16,130 nt of DNA from Actinomycetes bacterium (GCA_025350775.1 JANXXF010000428.1:1-16130); one strand, 5' to 3'. Shown: positions 1 to 6,994, numbered from the stretch's first letter. Numbers and translations: made by a program. The notes: generated by a model from the sequence alone, not told the origin.

Positions 1-28
1 CACGATAGTGGATCGGGGCGGTGGCGCC

Positions 29-113
29 GGCCTGGCGGTGGGGCGGGCCTGGCGGTGGGGCGGGCCTGGCGGTGGGGCGGGCCTGGCGGTGGGGCGGGCC
101 TGGCGGTGGCGCC
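29..113. repeat. 17-bp tandem repeat, about five copies
   Basis: The unit GGCCTGGCGGTGGGGCG is repeated head to tail. Copies at 29-45, 46-62, 63-79 and 80-96 are identical, and a fifth at 97-113 differs at its last bases. A partial copy (GGCGGTGGCGCC) lies just upstream at 17-28. A 17-bp period is not a multiple of three, so the array shifts frame in every copy and is unlikely to be coding. It sits 3' of sthA, beyond its stop codon. The perfect copies suggest recent expansion by slippage, so copy number may vary between strains or be compressed in assembly. Confidence 0.93.
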
Positions 114-116
114 GGG

Positions 117-137
117 CCGGCCGGCGAGGCTGGCCGG
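117..137 (-). terminator. possible hairpin terminator after sthA
   Basis: Immediately after the sthA stop codon (138-140, read on the minus strand) 117-122 pairs with 132-137 (CCGGCC with GGCCGG, 6 bp). One mismatch and two further pairs follow around a 3-nt loop. There is no U-tract, and the stem is made of self-complementary GGCC blocks, so this is only a plausible GC-type terminator. Confidence 0.35.
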
Positions 138-1547
138 TTACGCCGCTTTGCGGGTGGCCATCACGCGGCTCATCGCGCGCATCTTGTTGAGCGCGTCGAG
201 CGCTGCCACCTTGTACGCCTCGGACAGCGTCGGGTAGTTGAAGACGGTGTTTACGAGGTACTCGATCGTGCCGCCGAGACCCATCACGGTCTGGCCGATG
301 TGGACGATCTCGGTGGCGCCGGTGCCGAAGACGTGGACGCCGAGCAGCCGCCGCGTCGTCGGGTCGACGAGCAGCTTGAGCAGGCCGTTCTGGTCGCCCA
401 GGATCTGGCCGCGAGCAAGCTCACGGTAGCGCGAGATGCCGACCTCGTACGGGATCGAGGCGAGCGTCAGCTCCTCCTCGGTCTTGCCCACGAAGCTGAT
501 CTCGGGAATGGTGTAGATGCCGATCGGCAGCAGTTCGTGCGTCGCCTCGCTGGCCTGCCCGAAGGCGTGGCAGGCGGCGAGCCGGCCCTGCTCCATCGAG
601 GTTGCGGCCAGGCTCGGGAAGCCGATCACGTCGCCGGCGGCGTAGATGTGCTTGACCTTGGTGCGGAAGTGCTCGTCGACGGTGATGCGCCCGCGGTCGT
701 CCGCGTGGAGGCCCGCCTTCTCGAGGTCGAGCCCGTCGGTCGCGCCCTGGCGCCCTGCCGAGTAGAGCACCGTGTCCGAGAGGACGCGCTTGCCCGAGTC
801 GAGCACTGTCACCGAGCCCGCCTCGTATGCCTCGACCGCCGTCACCGTCTCGCCGAAGCGGAACGAGACACCGGTCTCGCGCAGGTGATACTGGAGGGCC
901 TCGACGACCTGCGCGTCGCAGAACGGGAGCAGGCGCTCGCTGCGCTCGACCACGGTGACCTTCGTGCCCAGCGCGGCGAACATCGCGGCGTACTCGATCC
1001 CGATCACGCCGGCGCCCACGACGACCATTGACTCCGGCAGGCTCTCGAGCTGGAGGATGCCGTCGGAGTCGATGATCCGCAGGTCGTCGAACTCGACGCT
1101 CGCGGGGCGCACCGGGCGGGTGCCGGTCGCCACCACGAACTTGTCGGCCGACACGTCGCGGCCGTCGACGTCAACCGTGTGCGGGTCGACGAAGCGCGCG
1201 TCGCCGCACAGCACCGTCACGTGGTTCCGCGTGAGCTGGTCGTTGATGACGTCGATCTCTTTCTTGATCACGCGCTGCGTGCGCCAGAAGAGATCCTGGA
1301 TCGTGATGCCGTCCTTGACTCGGTAGCTCTGCCCGTAGTGCGAGCGGTGCGCGAGGCCGGTCAGGTGGATGACGGCCTCGCGCAGCGTCTTCGACGGGAT
1401 CGTGCCCGTGTTGACGCACACGCCGCCGACGGCACGGCGCCGTTCGACGACGGCTGCGCGGCGGCCGAGCTTGGCGGCCTGGATCGCGGCCTTCTGGCCG
1501 GCGGGTCCCGAGCCGAGGACGATCAGGTCGAAGTCGTGGCGTGCCAT
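138..1547 (-). CDS. sthA: Si-specific NAD(P)+ transhydrogenase (soluble)
   Basis: A 469-aa cytoplasmic flavoprotein that transfers hydride between NADPH and NAD+ and so balances the two pools. It starts with a Rossmann FAD motif (GSGPAG, residues 12-17). The active-site segment is GGVCVNTGTIPSK (41-53). Dihydrolipoamide dehydrogenases have a second cysteine in CxxxxC, but here it is Thr49, as in soluble transhydrogenases and notably the mycobacterial type. An NAD(P)-binding GAGVIG lies at 178-183, followed by the second FAD segment AAGDVIGFPSLA. The C-terminal dimerisation domain reads FNYPTLSEAYK, where lipoamide dehydrogenases have HAHPTLSE. The length matches the family. The ATG at 1547 was chosen because the FAD fold begins at residue 7; the frame stays open far upstream, but that part lies antisense to the next gene. 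No clear Shine-Dalgarno is visible. It is transcribed divergently from the crotonase gene. Identity is strong; the alternative is another lipoamide-dehydrogenase-like oxidoreductase. Confidence 0.93.
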   Translation of the reverse strand: MARHDFDLIVLGSGPAGQKAAIQAAKLGRRAAVVERRRAVGGVCVNTGTIPSKTLREAVIHLTGLAHRSHYGQSYRVKDGITIQDLFWRTQRVIKKEIDVINDQLTRNHVTVLCGDARFVDPHTVDVDGRDVSADKFVVATGTRPVRPASVEFDDLRIIDSDGILQLESLPESMVVVGAGVIGIEYAAMFAALGTKVTVVERSERLLPFCDAQVVEALQYHLRETGVSFRFGETVTAVEAYEAGSVTVLDSGKRVLSDTVLYSAGRQGATDGLDLEKAGLHADDRGRITVDEHFRTKVKHIYAAGDVIGFPSLAATSMEQGRLAACHAFGQASEATHELLPIGIYTIPEISFVGKTEEELTLASIPYEVGISRYRELARGQILGDQNGLLKLLVDPTTRRLLGVHVFGTGATEIVHIGQTVMGLGGTIEYLVNTVFNYPTLSEAYKVAALDALNKMRAMSRVMATRKAA

Positions 1548-1610
1548 CTGGAAGGTGTATCGGCCCTGCCGGAACCGGCTTGAGCACGCGGCGCGCGTTA
1601 CGCTGCAGCC
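1548..1610. promoter_or_regulatory. divergent promoter region, with leaderless -10 box for the crotonase
   Basis: These 63 bp separate the divergent starts of sthA and the crotonase. On the plus strand TACGCT (1599-1604) fits an actinobacterial TANNNT -10 box, and 6 nt separate it from the ATG at 1611. No Shine-Dalgarno is present, so the crotonase mRNA is probably leaderless. A TTGAGC at 1580-1585 resembles a -35 box, but its 13-nt spacing is too short to be convincing. On the minus strand GATACA lies about 10 nt before the sthA start and is a weak -10 candidate. Confidence 0.55.
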
Positions 1611-2408
<798 letters not shown>

Positions 2409-2436
2409 CGCGGCACAACTCGCACGCAGCGCGCCT

Positions 2437-3933
2437 TCAGGCGTCGGGTGCTGCGAAGTGCTCGATCAATTCATCTCGGACGTCTCTACTTGAGAGCCAT
2501 CCCCGGTTCAAGAGTTGATGGGCTGCTGTGGTTGCACCCACGCCGTACTCGTGGAGAATATTGGAGAAAGCATCGGGATCTGCAGCCCCATCGAGACGCC
2601 CGTCACTCAGACGCGCGAGAGCGGACTCTGGGAGGAGCAACTCCGCCGCGAACGCACCAGACCGTCGTCTTCGCGCGCCCTGCGAAAATGCCCCGGATGC
2701 CGCGCCGATCGCCGATTCGCGAAACGGGTCGAGAAGGACATGTCCGAGCGCGCGACAGGCCTCGAAGCGTTGTGCCCACGGCGCTTGACTCCAAGGATTC
2801 TCAGTCAGCGCGTACCACGCAGATCCGTCGCTACGAGCAGCCACGGCCATCCGATCGAGGTATGAAGCCACCGTCTGATCGAGTTGGCGAATGCCTGCGC
2901 CTTCAAGTAACTCCGAATGGTCATTGATCGGGCCGCCGTTGAGGCCGAAGTGGTGACGCACCTCGAAGGCGGCCGCTTGTCCTGCCTCTTCTGGCGTGGC
3001 GGCACCTCGAGCGGCCTCGGCCGCGATCGACCTCAGGTCGTGCATTCGTGCCAACGACGCAGGACGTTGATCCCTCGTGTGTTCGCCGAGATTGCGGAGA
3101 AGCGACCCGACTCCGGGATCGCGAGTTGGGCCTAGGTCCCGTAGCACCTGGCATTCCGGACTCGCTGCTGGATCTTCGGATCCGGCCTGAAGGTTCAAGC
3201 AGTCGAGCAGACTCGCGAACGTGTCGGTCCCGAAAAGCAGCTTCAAGTCGTCGATCGAACGCGCGGTGAACAGCGACAACCGTGTCTCGAACGGGCCGAG
3301 GTGACCGCGCAATGGCGATTCGTCGAGCGCCCACGTGAACTCGGCGGCCAGGCCTGCTTCGCAAACCCATCCGCCTACGGTTGTCACGAACTCTTCGAGT
3401 ACATCGACTCCCGTCTCCCAGTCGATCCGGTATGAACCGGCAGGATCGAGCATCGCGATCGAACGCTCGCGGCCAAATCTCGGTGTATCCCATTCGAGCA
3501 CGAGGTCGGTGTCGTCTCTGCCGAAGGCGATATTCGGGATACGGGCGCCTTCGCTTCCGGCCCTCATGAAGTGACGCTTCCACCAGGCTTCGCGAAGGTC
3601 CAACCAATGGTCTTCGTCAAGGCCGCCGGGTATCGCGCTCGTCGCCCAGGAACGAACTTTCTCATGAAGAGAATATCCCCCGTGGAAGATTGCACGCTCT
3701 TCGAACGCGATCGCTGAGAATGAGCTGACTAGCCAATCCGCAAGTGGTGCGGTCGGCACGAATAGGTACTCGCGAACTTCGTCAGTTCCATCGACAAGGT
3801 GCCGAGACAGGTTGACGCCGCCCACCCAAATGGCGACTCCTGCCCAGGCGCCGGACTCAGGGGCATAACGTGTCTGCCAGCTTGGCGCGACGGGTATGAG
3901 ATCGATGCCGAATGTGCTTGGGTTGCCAATCAT
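2437..3933 (-). CDS. unknown protein with degenerate ImmA/IrrE-type metallopeptidase domain
   Basis: A 498-aa protein in two parts. Residues 1 to about 300 match no domain I can name; they are rich in Trp and acidic residues and show no signal peptide or membrane helix. From about residue 314 (PEEAGQAAAFEVRHHFGL) the layout follows ImmA/IrrE (DUF955) peptidases. A helix and a LLEGAGI strand come first, then RFEACRALGHVLLDP (389-403) where active members have ..AHELGHLLL.., then AFAAELLLP (427-435), which normally supplies the third zinc ligand, Glu431. The HExxH is replaced by RALGH (394-398): the first His is Arg and the catalytic Glu is Ala. A terminal helical segment typical of the family follows. 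The start at 3933 was chosen because its ATG overlaps the upstream gene's TGA (ATGA), indicating translational coupling. An in-frame extension to 4077 would run antisense-like through the partner gene. Base composition is visibly less GC-rich than both sides, suggesting acquisition. Role unknown; it could be a regulator, a toxin-type or a defence protein. Confidence 0.85.
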   Translation of the reverse strand: MIGNPSTFGIDLIPVAPSWQTRYAPESGAWAGVAIWVGGVNLSRHLVDGTDEVREYLFVPTAPLADWLVSSFSAIAFEERAIFHGGYSLHEKVRSWATSAIPGGLDEDHWLDLREAWWKRHFMRAGSEGARIPNIAFGRDDTDLVLEWDTPRFGRERSIAMLDPAGSYRIDWETGVDVLEEFVTTVGGWVCEAGLAAEFTWALDESPLRGHLGPFETRLSLFTARSIDDLKLLFGTDTFASLLDCLNLQAGSEDPAASPECQVLRDLGPTRDPGVGSLLRNLGEHTRDQRPASLARMHDLRSIAAEAARGAATPEEAGQAAAFEVRHHFGLNGGPINDHSELLEGAGIRQLDQTVASYLDRMAVAARSDGSAWYALTENPWSQAPWAQRFEACRALGHVLLDPFRESAIGAASGAFSQGARRRRSGAFAAELLLPESALARLSDGRLDGAADPDAFSNILHEYGVGATTAAHQLLNRGWLSSRDVRDELIEHFAAPDA

Positions 3934-4196
3934 GGTGTTCCAAACGTCCTGATGAGCTTCCGGTATTCGACAACGCTTATCCGATCTCCATCGCGCATCG
4001 CGCGAAGCACCCGCGCCGGCACGTACGACGCAGGGTGCCCGTGGAACTCCGGATCGCCATCCACGTCCCGAGTCCATTTCGCCTCGTACATCTCAAGGCC
4101 GTTCGGGCCACGCCGAACGTTCCAACGGCGCGATCGAGGGTTGCTCGGATCTTCCGGAACCGCTTCGACTAGAAGCTCGCGTCGCTCGCGCGGCAA
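3930..4196 (-). CDS. small conserved-looking protein of unknown function, partner of the ImmA-like gene
   Basis: At least 88 aa from a TTG start. I do not recognise the family. The protein is charged and soluble, with RRWNVRRGPNG, a FHGHP motif and a helical C-terminal half ending EYRKLIRTFG. Its TGA overlaps the next gene's ATG by the ATGA arrangement, so the two proteins are probably made together. The start is unsettled. The TTG lies 17 nt from the strong Shine-Dalgarno AAGGAGG (4214-4220), which is too far. The ATG that this site would serve (4204-4202) reads only 11 codons in another frame. The gene's own frame stays open about 30 codons further upstream and reads like protein (RWWPDKEACPNDLLPRE) but has no ATG, GTG or TTG there. 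A true N-terminus further upstream, a rare start codon or a one-base indel are all possible. The gene lies in the AT-richer island. Confidence 0.7.
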   Translation of the reverse strand: MPRERRELLVEAVPEDPSNPRSRRWNVRRGPNGLEMYEAKWTRDVDGDPEFHGHPASYVPARVLRAMRDGDRISVVEYRKLIRTFGTP

Positions 4197-4213
4197 GAGA
4201 TCATTTGGGCACG

Positions 4214-4220
4214 CCTCCTT
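4214..4220 (-). promoter_or_regulatory. strong Shine-Dalgarno AAGGAGG ahead of the two-gene cassette
   Basis: On the minus strand AAGGAGG is a perfect anti-16S match. It is 9 nt upstream of an ATG (4204-4202) that opens an 11-codon frame (MISCRASDASF, then TAG), and 17 nt upstream of the TTG assigned to the 88-aa gene. It is one of the few strong ribosome sites in this window, where many genes seem leaderless. It may drive a leader peptide coupled to the cassette, or it may lie inside a longer coding frame. Confidence 0.6.
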
Positions 4221-4319
4221 GTCCGGCCACCATCGCGGTGGCCCGGCTTCGGTGGTCTCGCTTATGCGCCGAATTGGGCCAGTACCTCACACTTGACAGT
4301 ATGCCCCTCGAGGGAAGTA

Positions 4320-4332
4320 CCCGCTCCGCGGG
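4320..4332 (-). terminator. short hairpin after the racemase-family gene
   Basis: One base past the stop codon of the gene at 4334-5080, CCCGC (4320-4324) pairs with GCGGG (4328-4332) around a 3-nt loop. A separate perfect palindrome, CCCTCGAGGG (about 4306-4315), lies just beyond. Neither has a U-tract, so terminator function is tentative. Confidence 0.3.
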
Positions 4333-4333
4333 C

Positions 4334-5080
4334 CTAGTGCTCGCGCAGCAGCGACCCGAAGCCGTCCATCTGATCGTCGAAGCCGTTGTCGCGCAGCGCG
4401 TGCCACAGCGTGGCGGCGTTGATCGCGACGACGGGCTTGCCCAGCCAGCGCTCGGCCTCGTCGGCGAGCCGCACCATCGACATGTTCGTGCCGGCCTGGA
4501 AGATCGCGTCGATGTCGTCGCCGTCGAGCTCGTCGCGCAGCGTGCGGATGAGAGTTGGCTCGTCGATGTCGGCGATGCCGGTCGCCGACGGCGCCTTCAG
4601 GCCGCGCACCCGCACGGTCTCGACGCCGATGTCCTTGAAGTAGTTGACGACCTGGTCGTCGCCGACCGGCTGGTACGGCGTGACGAGCGCGATCTTCTTC
4701 ACGTTCAGCACCTCGCAGGCGCGACGGCAGGCGTCGGCGCCGGTCGCCACGCGCAGGCCCGTCAGCTCCTCGAGGCTCTTGATGTACTCGCGGGCGCGCT
4801 CGAGCCCGCCCCAGAAGCTCTCGACCGAGATCGCCATCACCAGGTAGTCGGGCTGGCAGGTCATGATGTCGCGGATCGCGCCCTCGAGCGCGGCGCGGAT
4901 CTGCACGACCAGATCGGCGAAGTCGTCGTCGCCCTTGATGTTGGGCTGGGAGATGAACATGCGACCCGCGTGGAACGTGATGCCGCGTGGCTTCATCATC
5001 CAGTAGTCGTGCTCGACGACGGTGTTCGTGGACGGGATCATCATCGCCCACTTGGCGCGTGTTCCGACGGTGTCAGGCAT
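4334..5080 (-). CDS. arylmalonate decarboxylase / maleate isomerase-like protein (Asp/Glu racemase superfamily)
   Basis: A 248-aa cytoplasmic protein with the two-lobed Asp/Glu racemase-superfamily layout. The N-terminal IPSTNTVVEHDY (15-26) corresponds to the P-S-N...E substrate loop of maleate isomerases and arylmalonate decarboxylases. VMAISVESFWGG (81-92) closes the first lobe. IALVTPYQPVGDD (130-142) and FQAGTNMSMV (194-203) belong to the second. Superfamily enzymes normally use one or two cysteines in the segments equivalent to 82-88 and 195-200. Neither segment contains Cys here; the only cysteines are at 75, 118 and 122. The reaction is therefore uncertain, and the SVESFWGG variant may mark a separate subgroup. 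The start ATG is preceded by a -10-like TAGCAT with a 6-nt gap and no Shine-Dalgarno. The upstream neighbours on this strand are the M24 peptidase and cupin genes, separated by 127 bp that contain a hairpin, so this gene is probably transcribed on its own. Confidence 0.8.
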   Translation of the reverse strand: MPDTVGTRAKWAMMIPSTNTVVEHDYWMMKPRGITFHAGRMFISQPNIKGDDDFADLVVQIRAALEGAIRDIMTCQPDYLVMAISVESFWGGLERAREYIKSLEELTGLRVATGADACRRACEVLNVKKIALVTPYQPVGDDQVVNYFKDIGVETVRVRGLKAPSATGIADIDEPTLIRTLRDELDGDDIDAIFQAGTNMSMVRLADEAERWLGKPVVAINAATLWHALRDNGFDDQMDGFGSLLREH

Positions 5081-5086
5081 GCGGCG

Positions 5087-5092
5087 ATGCTA
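5087..5092 (-). promoter_or_regulatory. -10 box TAGCAT of a leaderless promoter
   Basis: On the minus strand TAGCAT is followed by 6 nt and the ATG at 5080. This is the spacing expected if transcription starts at or next to the start codon. No Shine-Dalgarno precedes this ATG. Confidence 0.5.
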
Positions 5093-5172
5093 CGCCGCCG
5101 GCGTCGTGGATGCCATCGGGCACGGTGAAAGTTGCTCGGCGCTCACCTTCGAGCTGGGCGAGCGGATCTGGT

Positions 5173-5200
5173 GGCCGTCGGCGCTGAGCCGGCGACGGCC
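5173..5200 (-). terminator. hairpin terminator after the M24 peptidase gene
   Basis: GGCCGTCG (5173-5180) is exactly complementary to CGACGGCC (5193-5200), giving an 8-bp stem with a 12-nt loop that starts 8 nt past the stop codon. No U-tract follows, as is common in GC-rich actinobacteria. Confidence 0.5.
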
Positions 5201-5207
5201 CGGCGAC

Positions 5208-6323
5208 TCACCAGAGGCGTAATGGCGCCGCCGACAGTGGCTCGCAGCCGGCCGCGGTGACGAGCACCGTCTTCTCGATGCGTGCCCCGCCGACGCCGGG
5301 GACGTAGATGCCGGGCTCCAGCGTCTCCAGCATCCCCGGCTCCAGCACCTGGCTGGAGAGGCCGTCCAGCACCGGCTCCTCGTGGTTCTCGCAACCGGTG
5401 TTGTGGCCGACGAGGAACGGCAGTTCGTAGCCGGCCTCGCGGGCTAGGCCCACCGCCAGCCGGTGCAGCTCGTCGGCGCGGACGCCCGGCCGCAGCGCCT
5501 CCTCGAGCGCGTGGTAGAGCGCGAGCACGGTCTCCAGCAGGTCGCGCTGCGTGTCGCTCGGCTCGCCCACGCAGGCGGTGCGCGAGAGGTCGGCGCAGTA
5601 GCCGCCGTACGTGCCGCCGACGTCGAGCAGGACGAGGTCGCCGCGCTCCAGCCTTCGCTCGGAAGGGAACGGCACGACGCTCGCGGTGCGCTCGGCACCC
5701 GCGCCCAGGATCAGCGGGAAGGCAAGCCGCCCGGAGCCGGCGCGCTTCAGCGCCGCCTCGATCTCGATCGCCAGCTCCCGCTCGCTGACGCCCTCGGCGA
5801 TGCCGTCGGCGAAGGCCTGGGCACCGACGTCGGTGATGCGACAGGCCTCACGCAGCAGCGCGATCTCGGCGGGCGACTTGCGCATGCGCAGCCGGTCGAG
5901 CAGGGGGCCGGCGCTCGCGATGACCCCGCCGCTGCCGAGCGCCTCGCACAGGGCCACGTAGACAGGCGCCGGCAGCAGCTCCCAGCCGATGACGCCGACC
6001 CGGCGGGCGCCGGCCAGCAGCGGCGCCGCCGCCAGCGCGAGGTCGGCCGCGCCGTGGACGCGCTCGGGCGGCAGCCACGACTGGGCCCGGGCACTGTCGA
6101 CGTCCCACGCCTGGTCGGTGAGCAGGTCGAGGCCGTGCGGGCCGGCGACGGCCAGTACGTGGCCGTTCGTGGGCGTGACGCCGGTGAGCCAAAAGGCGTT
6201 GCCGGGGCGCCAGCTCGACGAGAACGCGATCAGCGCGTCGAAGCCGGCGGCGTCCCCGGCGGCGCGTGTCCGCTCGACGCGGCCGGCGTACTCGGCGGCC
6301 CCGAACGTCAGCGTGCCCGTCAC
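5208..6323 (-). CDS. M24 family metallopeptidase (Xaa-Pro peptidase / creatinase-like)
   Basis: A 371-aa protein with the two-domain build of aminopeptidase P, prolidase and creatinase: an N-terminal creatinase-like domain (about 1-150) and a C-terminal pita-bread domain. All five metal ligands are visible: Asp234 and Asp245 (LLDVGGTYGGYCADLSRT), His307 (VGHNTGCENHEEP), Glu336 (TLEPGIY) and Glu350 (RIEKTVLV). It is therefore probably an active dinuclear metal hydrolase acting on Xaa-Pro or related amide substrates; the exact substrate cannot be read from the sequence. No signal peptide is present. The GTG at 6323 was chosen because it begins 1 nt after the stop of the upstream cupin gene; the frame is open further upstream, but that part overlaps the cupin. 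The tight junction indicates a cupin-M24 operon with coupled translation. Confidence 0.88.
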   Translation of the reverse strand: MTGTLTFGAAEYAGRVERTRAAGDAAGFDALIAFSSSWRPGNAFWLTGVTPTNGHVLAVAGPHGLDLLTDQAWDVDSARAQSWLPPERVHGAADLALAAAPLLAGARRVGVIGWELLPAPVYVALCEALGSGGVIASAGPLLDRLRMRKSPAEIALLREACRITDVGAQAFADGIAEGVSERELAIEIEAALKRAGSGRLAFPLILGAGAERTASVVPFPSERRLERGDLVLLDVGGTYGGYCADLSRTACVGEPSDTQRDLLETVLALYHALEEALRPGVRADELHRLAVGLAREAGYELPFLVGHNTGCENHEEPVLDGLSSQVLEPGMLETLEPGIYVPGVGGARIEKTVLVTAAGCEPLSAAPLRLW

Positions 6324-6324
6324 G

Positions 6325-6684
6325 TCACCAGGTCTGCTCGGGCGGCGTCTTGCACTCGATCCAGATCGAGTCCTCGAGCACCTCGGTCGAGTGCGGCACC
6401 CCGATCGGGTGAAACACGGCATCGCCCGGCCCCAGCACGAACTCGGTGCCGTCGACGATCGAGCGGATCTTGCCGGCGACGCAGTAGCAGTAGCTCTCGT
6501 GGTCGTGGCTGTGCGTCGGGGCCATCATGCCGGCCTTGTAGCGCACCTCGACGAGCAGGCCGGCCGGGCCGTGCAGCAGCTTGCGCAGCCGGGCCTCGCC
6601 CTTCGTCTCGAGGCCGCCGACAGACGTGACGACGATCGGCTCGACGTCCTCGTTGCGGGCGAAGATGACAGGGTCGTCGCTCAC
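6325..6684 (-). CDS. small cupin-domain protein
   Basis: A 119-aa single cupin barrel. Motif 1 is visible as APTHSHDHESYCYCVAG (55-71), with His58, His60 and His62 plus Glu63 as probable metal ligands. Motif 2 is PGDAVFHPIGVPHS (86-99), with His98. Such proteins are either metal-dependent small-molecule enzymes or ligand-binding proteins; no additional DNA-binding domain is present. The GTG start is well supported by the Shine-Dalgarno AAAGGAG (6690-6696) five nt upstream. It is the first gene of an apparent operon with the M24 peptidase and may process or sense the same compound. The function of the pair is inference only. Confidence 0.87.
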   Translation of the reverse strand: MSDDPVIFARNEDVEPIVVTSVGGLETKGEARLRKLLHGPAGLLVEVRYKAGMMAPTHSHDHESYCYCVAGKIRSIVDGTEFVLGPGDAVFHPIGVPHSTEVLEDSIWIECKTPPEQTW

Positions 6685-6689
6685 TGGGA

Positions 6690-6696
6690 CTCCTTT
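6690..6696 (-). promoter_or_regulatory. Shine-Dalgarno AAAGGAG of the cupin gene
   Basis: AAAGGAG on the minus strand, 5 nt from the GTG at 6684. This fixes the start codon of the cupin and the head of the cupin-M24 operon. Confidence 0.75.
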
Positions 6697-6749
6697 CGCG
6701 TGGATACCGGAAGCCTGACAGGTGCGCCGCCGCTATGCGTGGCCAACAC

Positions 6750-6759
6750 TCGTTAACGA
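6750..6759. promoter_or_regulatory. palindrome TCGTTAACGA in a divergent intergenic region
   Basis: A perfect 10-bp palindrome lies in the 175-bp gap (6685-6859) between the divergent cupin and membrane-peptide/M23 transcription units. Its position would suit an operator, but a single short palindrome gives weak support. The rest of the gap holds an ATG-initiated 17-codon frame (6803-6856, stop TAG) with a CPSGC motif; no other gene is seen. Confidence 0.25.
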
Positions 6760-6859
6760 ACCGGCTACCCGCCCGCAACGGCCGGTCGGCTACAACAACT
6801 GCATGGGCTTCGCGACTCCTCCGGCAGGGTGCCCCAGCGGCTGCCGGCCGGGCTAGATC

Positions 6860-6994
6860 GTGTCCTGGCTCGACATCGGCGAGGGTCTCGGCGGCGGGGT
6901 GCTGGTCGCCGCGGCACTGCTCCTCCTGCTCGACCCGGGACTCTTGCGAGCGTGGCTGTCCCGGCAGCGCGCCGGCGGGCGGGAGCAGCTGTGA
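6860..6994 (+). CDS. 44-aa single-pass membrane peptide, overlapping the M23 gene
   Basis: A short frame from GTG encodes MSWLDIGEGLGGG, then a hydrophobic stretch (VLVAAALLLLLDPGLL, about 14-29), then a basic tail (RAWLSRQRAGGREQL). This is a typical N-out or N-in single-helix micro-protein. Its TGA (6992-6994) overlaps the GTG (6991-6993) of the exported M23 peptidase, a classical coupling arrangement that supports its reality. An in-frame TAG (6854-6856) lies two codons upstream and ends a 17-codon frame from the ATG at 6803, so the true N-terminus is not certain. No strong Shine-Dalgarno is present. Function unknown; a small partner or leader for the exported peptidase is plausible. Confidence 0.5.
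   Translation: MSWLDIGEGLGGGVLVAAALLLLLDPGLLRAWLSRQRAGGREQL
6981..6985 (+). promoter_or_regulatory. Shine-Dalgarno GGGAG of the M23 peptidase gene
   Basis: GGGAG followed by a 5-nt spacer and GTG at 6991. It lies inside the end of the 44-aa frame. It selects this GTG over upstream in-frame codons, which would add an Arg-rich, non-protein-like segment. Confidence 0.6.

Noticed and set aside
21..1031. Long plus-strand open frame opposite sthA
   Set aside because: Low-complexity Arg/Ala/Val/Asp composition and lies antisense to a confidently identified gene; its N-terminal Gly/Trp repeats are only the 17-bp DNA array.
3930..4077. N-terminal extension of the ImmA-like protein to 546 aa
   Set aside because: It would overlap most of the upstream small gene and gives an Arg-rich, non-protein-like segment, while the ATG at 3933 overlaps the upstream stop as ATGA.
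4293..4298. Perfect TTGACA on the plus strand
   Set aside because: The hexamer 17 nt downstream (AGTACC) is not a -10 box, and no plus-strand gene follows for more than 2 kb, so it is probably chance.
6829..6990. N-terminal extension of the M23 protein from 6829
   Set aside because: The extra 54 residues are Arg/Ala-rich shadow coding over the 44-aa membrane frame, whereas the GTG at 6991 has a Shine-Dalgarno and opens a proper signal-anchor sequence.
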